Assembly (NCBI GenBank): GCA_002371295.1
Contig: DFGZ01000161.1
Coordinates: 1-16,922 of the forward strand
Direction: 5' to 3'
Source: Oribacterium sp. UBA3737
Lineage (GTDB): Bacteria > Bacillota_A > Clostridia > Lachnospirales > Lachnospiraceae
DNA: 16,922 nt
Under the pieces are notes generated by a model, which saw nothing but the letters and a program-made list of their open reading frames with translations, was not told the DNA's origin and made no database searches. Shown here piece by piece: positions 14,205 to 16,922 of this stretch (positions are counted from its first letter, which is position 1; every line of letters starts with the position of its first letter). A program made the translations under genes and the position numbers.

Positions 14205-16211
14205 ATGAAGAAAAGAAACTTAGGAAGAACAGCTACAGCAGTTGTTCTTGTGGGTTCTATGGCAGCAGCATCTCTTTCGGGATGTGGACAAAGCCAGCCT
14301 GCGGCAACACAGGCTTCTACCGAGGCGGTTACTACTGCAGCGGCAGAGACAACAGCGGCAGCAGCAGAGGGAGCTGTTTCGGGAACATTCGAAGGATCAG
14401 CTGTAGGACAGGGAGGTGAGAGTGCACCTGTAAAGGTCACACTTACTCTTCAGGATGGAAAGCTCAGTGATGTAAAAATCGTGGGTGATGGAGAGACACC
14501 GGGTATAGGAAGCAAGGCTATCGAAGAGTTACCTGCAAAGATGCTTGCAGGCAATACTGTACAGGTAGATGCTATCTCAGGTGCGACTATTACTTCAAAG
14601 GCTATCGTTGAAGCTGCTACACAGGCTCTTCAAGAGGCAGGATTAAAGCCTGAGGATCTTGAGTCTGTTGAGGTTGAGGCAGCAGCAGGTCAGGCTGAAG
14701 ATATGTCAATAGATACAGACGTTGTAGTAGTAGGTATGGGCGGCGCAGGTATGGCGGCAGCCATTACAGCAGCGGATTCTGGAAAGTCTGTAGTTATTCT
14801 TGAGTCACAGACCATGGGAGGTGGAAACACCGTACGTTCGACAGGTGGTCTTAACGCAGCACATACACCGGAGCAGGATAAGAATGAGTTCAAACAGGCT
14901 GATGGTGTTGAGAAGACACTGAAGGCTGCTAAGGAGACATGGGGCGATAACGAGGCTATCCAGGAGCTTGCAGCAACAGTTCAGAAGCAGTGGGATGAGT
15001 ATCAGGCTTCACCAAATGGTTATTTCGACTCAGTTGAGCTCTTTGAACTGGATACAATGATCGGTGGAAAGGGAATAAACGATTTCGAGCTTGTAAAGAC
15101 ACTGGCAGGAAACAGTGCTGATGCTATCGTATGGCTCAAGGAACACGATGCCGAGCTTCCTTCTGTAGGAGCATTCGGAGGAGCTTCAGTAAATCGTATC
15201 CACAGACCGGTAAATGCTGAAGGAAAGACAACAGCTGTAGGTGCTTATATAGTTCCTGTTCTTACAAAGAATGTTGAGGACAGAGATGGCATCGAAGTAT
15301 ATTACAATACAACAGCAAACAAGATCCTTATGGAGGATGGAAAGGCAGTTGGTGTAGTTGCAGAGGGGGAGACAGGAAATACTGTCACCGTCAATGCCAA
15401 GGCTGTAATACTTGCTACAGGCGGATTTGGAGCAGACATGGACAGAGTTGTGAAGTACAGACCTGACCTTAAGGGCTTCGTATCCACAAATGCTGCAGGA
15501 TCTCTCGGACAGGGTATCGACATGGCTACTGCAGAAGATGTAAAGGCCGACACTGTTGACCTTGATCAGATTCAGATTCACCCTACTGTAACAGTTGATG
15601 CTGACGGTAATGTACATCTCATCACAGAGGGTGTACGCGGTGACGGTGCCATCCTTGTAAACATGGAAGGTAAGAGATTCTTCGATGAAGTATCTACAAG
15701 AGATAAGGTTTCCGCTGCAGAAATCGAGCAGACAGATGGAAGCGCATGGCTCATTCTTGACCAGAAGATGCTGGATGCTTCAGCGGTTTGCGCAGGTTAC
15801 TACAAGTCGGGTTATGCTGTAAAGGGTGAGACCTATGAGGAGCTCGCTGAGGCAATGGGTGTTCCTGCAGATGCATTTAAGGAGACAATGGAAGGCTGGG
15901 CAAAGATCTGGGCTGACAAGGCTGATCCTGAGTTCGGACGTACTTCATTTGCTGCAGATATAGATCTTTCTACAGCTCCTTTCTATGCTATCAAGGTTAC
16001 ACCGGGAATCCATCACACAATGGGTGGTCTTAAGATTAATCCGGCAGCTGAAGTTATCAATACAGACGGAAATGTTATTCCTGGACTTTTTGCAGCCGGT
16101 GAAGTGACCGGAGGAGTTCACGGTGCTAACCGTCTCGGCGGAAATGCAGTTGCAGATATCATCGTATTCGGAAGAATTGCAGGTGACAGTGCAGCGGCTT
16201 ACGCAGGCTGA
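14205..16211 (+). CDS. Secreted flavoprotein reductase lipoprotein (FMN-binding plus fumarate-reductase-like FAD domain)
   Basis: 668-aa protein, start ATG 14205 with GAGAGGTGA upstream; an open extension from a TTG at 14151 is not supported. A signal peptide ends in the lipobox LSGC (Cys27), so it should be anchored outside the membrane. An Ala/Thr-rich linker follows, then an FMN-binding domain with DAISGAT (122-128), the motif where FMN is attached to the Thr by ApbE-type enzymes. The FAD domain starts at about 172 with GMGGAG (177-182). Residues matching the fumarate-reductase active site of Shewanella flavocytochrome c are present by alignment from memory: H459, T474, E475, R478, R499, H604 and R643. 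It lacks haem-binding CxxCH. It most likely reduces fumarate or a related unsaturated carboxylate outside the cell; urocanate, methacrylate or cinnamate-type substrates are possible. Confidence 0.9.
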   Translation: MKKRNLGRTATAVVLVGSMAAASLSGCGQSQPAATQASTEAVTTAAAETTAAAAEGAVSGTFEGSAVGQGGESAPVKVTLTLQDGKLSDVKIVGDGETPGIGSKAIEELPAKMLAGNTVQVDAISGATITSKAIVEAATQALQEAGLKPEDLESVEVEAAAGQAEDMSIDTDVVVVGMGGAGMAAAITAADSGKSVVILESQTMGGGNTVRSTGGLNAAHTPEQDKNEFKQADGVEKTLKAAKETWGDNEAIQELAATVQKQWDEYQASPNGYFDSVELFELDTMIGGKGINDFELVKTLAGNSADAIVWLKEHDAELPSVGAFGGASVNRIHRPVNAEGKTTAVGAYIVPVLTKNVEDRDGIEVYYNTTANKILMEDGKAVGVVAEGETGNTVTVNAKAVILATGGFGADMDRVVKYRPDLKGFVSTNAAGSLGQGIDMATAEDVKADTVDLDQIQIHPTVTVDADGNVHLITEGVRGDGAILVNMEGKRFFDEVSTRDKVSAAEIEQTDGSAWLILDQKMLDASAVCAGYYKSGYAVKGETYEELAEAMGVPADAFKETMEGWAKIWADKADPEFGRTSFAADIDLSTAPFYAIKVTPGIHHTMGGLKINPAAEVINTDGNVIPGLFAAGEVTGGVHGANRLGGNAVADIIVFGRIAGDSAAAYAG

Positions 16212-16220
16212 TTCAATTAC

Positions 16221-16248
16221 ACTCCCGACTAAAGTCGGGAGTTTTTTT
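16221..16248 (+). terminator. Intrinsic terminator after the flavoprotein gene
   Basis: ACTCCCGACT (16221-16230) and AGTCGGGAGT (16233-16242) form a strong stem followed by a run of seven T's starting at 16242. It lies 9 bases after the stop, so the flavoprotein gene is monocistronic at its 3' end. Confidence 0.93.
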
Positions 16249-16538
16249 GTGCTTGACCCTCAAAATTTAAGAGGAAACAGGACCTTTTTCACTGTCTGAT
16301 TTTTATGATCGGGATGTATCTCCGGCTTTTTCCGATTTAATAAAAATGAAAGAAATATTCAACTTGGATTAAAAATAAATAAAATGAAATTATTTTGAAA
16401 GAAAAGATGTATACAATATGTGCAAAATGTTAAAGTGAATGTGTTTTATCGGGAGAAATAGAGTCAAAACGTAAAATTATGTCAATTTTTGACTCTTAAG
16501 AATTTTCCGGACAGTTTAAAAGGGAAGGGAAAATCGAA
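16249..16538. other. Gene-free AT-rich region with inverted TTGAC repeat
   Basis: No coding frame was supported here. The clear structure is a perfect 10-bp inverted repeat, AGAGTCAAAA (16460-16469) and TTTTGACTCT (16487-16496), with a 17-base spacer. It shares the AGTCAA/TTGACT core with the palindrome over the promoter at 16539, so four copies lie within 100 bases. The 5' half (16249-16440) shows nothing I can name. Confidence 0.4.
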
Positions 16539-16567
16539 TTGACTTTGAATTAAGTCAAGTGTATGAT
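16539..16567 (+). promoter_or_regulatory. Promoter of the right-edge lipoprotein gene, overlapped by a palindrome
   Basis: TTGACT (16539-16544), a 17-base spacer and TATGAT (16562-16567) fit a strong sigma-A promoter. TTGACTT-N6-AAGTCAA (16539-16558) is a perfect palindrome covering the -35 box and spacer, where a bound repressor would block polymerase. Confidence 0.7.
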
Positions 16568-16588
16568 ACGTTCTTGTCTTAAACAGAT

Positions 16589-16618
16589 GTGAAGGGTTTC
16601 AAAAGAGAAACCTGCCAC
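16589..16618 (+). other. Hairpin in the lipoprotein mRNA leader
   Basis: GGTTTC (16595-16600) pairs with GAAACC (16607-16612), extended across a 3x3 internal loop by GTG/CAC (16589-16591, 16616-16618). It sits about 15 bases after the expected start within a leader of roughly 115 bases. A small GGC/GCC hairpin lies at 16634-16644. No riboswitch class was recognised. Confidence 0.4.
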
Positions 16619-16688
16619 GGATTGTCATTCTCGGGCTTTAGGCCACATTTATTTGAGGATGATGTTTAATATTAGGAGGATAAAAATT

Positions 16689-16922
16689 ATGAAGAAGTTA
16701 GTTATGATGACTGCATCAGCAGGACTTATGCTCGCACTCGCAGCTTGTGGTTCAACATCAGCACCAGAGGCTACAACATCAGCAGCTACAACAGTAGCAG
16801 CTGAGGAGACAACAGCAGCAGCTGAGGAGACAACAACAGCAGCTGAGGAGACAACAGCAGCAGCTGAGGAAACAACAGCAGCAGCTGAGGAGACAACAGC
16901 AGCAGCTGAAGAGACAACTGCA
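16689..16922 (+). CDS. Lipoprotein with heptapeptide-repeat stalk (3' truncated by window)
   Basis: 78 residues are visible; the gene runs off the right edge. AGGAGG (16674-16679) lies 9 bases before the ATG at 16689. MKKLVMMTASAGLMLALAAC is a signal peptide with lipobox LAAC (Cys20), so the protein should be lipid-anchored outside the membrane. After a short GSTSAPEATT linker, six 7-residue repeats of AAEETTA fill the rest of the visible part. The functional domain is outside the window, so it could be a solute-binding protein, another FMN or flavin lipoprotein, or something else. It has its own promoter. Confidence 0.85.
   Translation, partial: MKKLVMMTASAGLMLALAACGSTSAPEATTSAATTVAAEETTAAAEETTTAAEETTAAAEETTAAAEETTAAAEETTA
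16797..16922 (+). repeat. Six 21-bp tandem repeats encoding AAEETTA
   Basis: Six consecutive 21-base units (GCAGCTGAGGAGACAACAGC plus one base) run to the window edge in perfect register. One unit ends in Thr instead of Ala, and a few synonymous changes are seen. Near-identity at the DNA level suggests recent expansion by slippage or recombination; copy number is probably variable between strains. The array may continue past the edge. Confidence 0.93.

Noticed and set aside
16797..16922. CRISPR-like repeat array at the right edge
   Set aside because: The units are contiguous 21-bp coding repeats in frame with a lipoprotein, with no spacers.

Overview
The window looks like chromosomal DNA of a Lachnospiraceae-type Clostridium relative (Butyrivibrio/Pseudobutyrivibrio/Lachnospira-like). 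This is inferred from moderate GC, Gram-positive style AGGAGG ribosome binding sites, CUT1 sugar transport genes followed by a LacI regulator, the mreB-recD2-comF order, an L10-leader RNA, and lipoproteins with Ala/Thr/Glu-rich stalks. The species cannot be named from the sequence alone.

Layout. (1) Positions 2-4080 carry a carbohydrate ABC importer: the 3' part of a substrate-binding protein, two permeases and a LacI-family regulator. A multi-helix RNA structure sits between the binding-protein gene and the first permease, and a terminator separates the permeases from lacI. No ATPase is encoded here. (2) Positions 4099-8438 hold an MreB-family actin, a RecD2-type helicase (probably starting at a TTG near 5366 rather than at the far upstream end of its open frame) and a ComF-like phosphoribosyltransferase that overlaps recD2. 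A LysR regulator (minus strand, 8444-9358) converges on comF. (3) Positions 9551-13041 are a translation/transcription block: promoter, rpmG (49 aa, GTG start), secE, nusG, rplK and rplA, then a second promoter with an L10-leader RNA, rplJ and rplL. It ends in a strong terminator, and rpoB, the usual next gene, is not there. (4) A structured gene-free stretch, ending in what looks like a bidirectional terminator, leads to a minus-strand TetR regulator. A 399-base intergenic region separates TetR from a divergent secreted flavoprotein. (5) The flavoprotein (14205-16211) is a predicted lipoprotein with a covalent-FMN domain and a fumarate-reductase-like FAD domain. (6) After its terminator come 440 bases of gene-free DNA with TTGACT palindromes and a good promoter, then the start of a second lipoprotein whose mature N-terminus is six perfect-length 21-bp (7-residue) repeats. 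The window ends inside it.

How the parts work together. The left block imports a sugar or oligosaccharide, probably under its LacI regulator. The centre is housekeeping. The right block is the least ordinary: a TetR gene divergent from a cell-surface flavin reductase, consistent with ligand-induced extracellular reduction of fumarate or a related unsaturated carboxylate, followed by another surface lipoprotein with a similar stalk. Several RNA structures in intergenic regions (878-997, 10568-10592, 12489-12544, 13053-13191, 16589-16618) are not explained by any family I can name; the L10 leader is the one recognised class.
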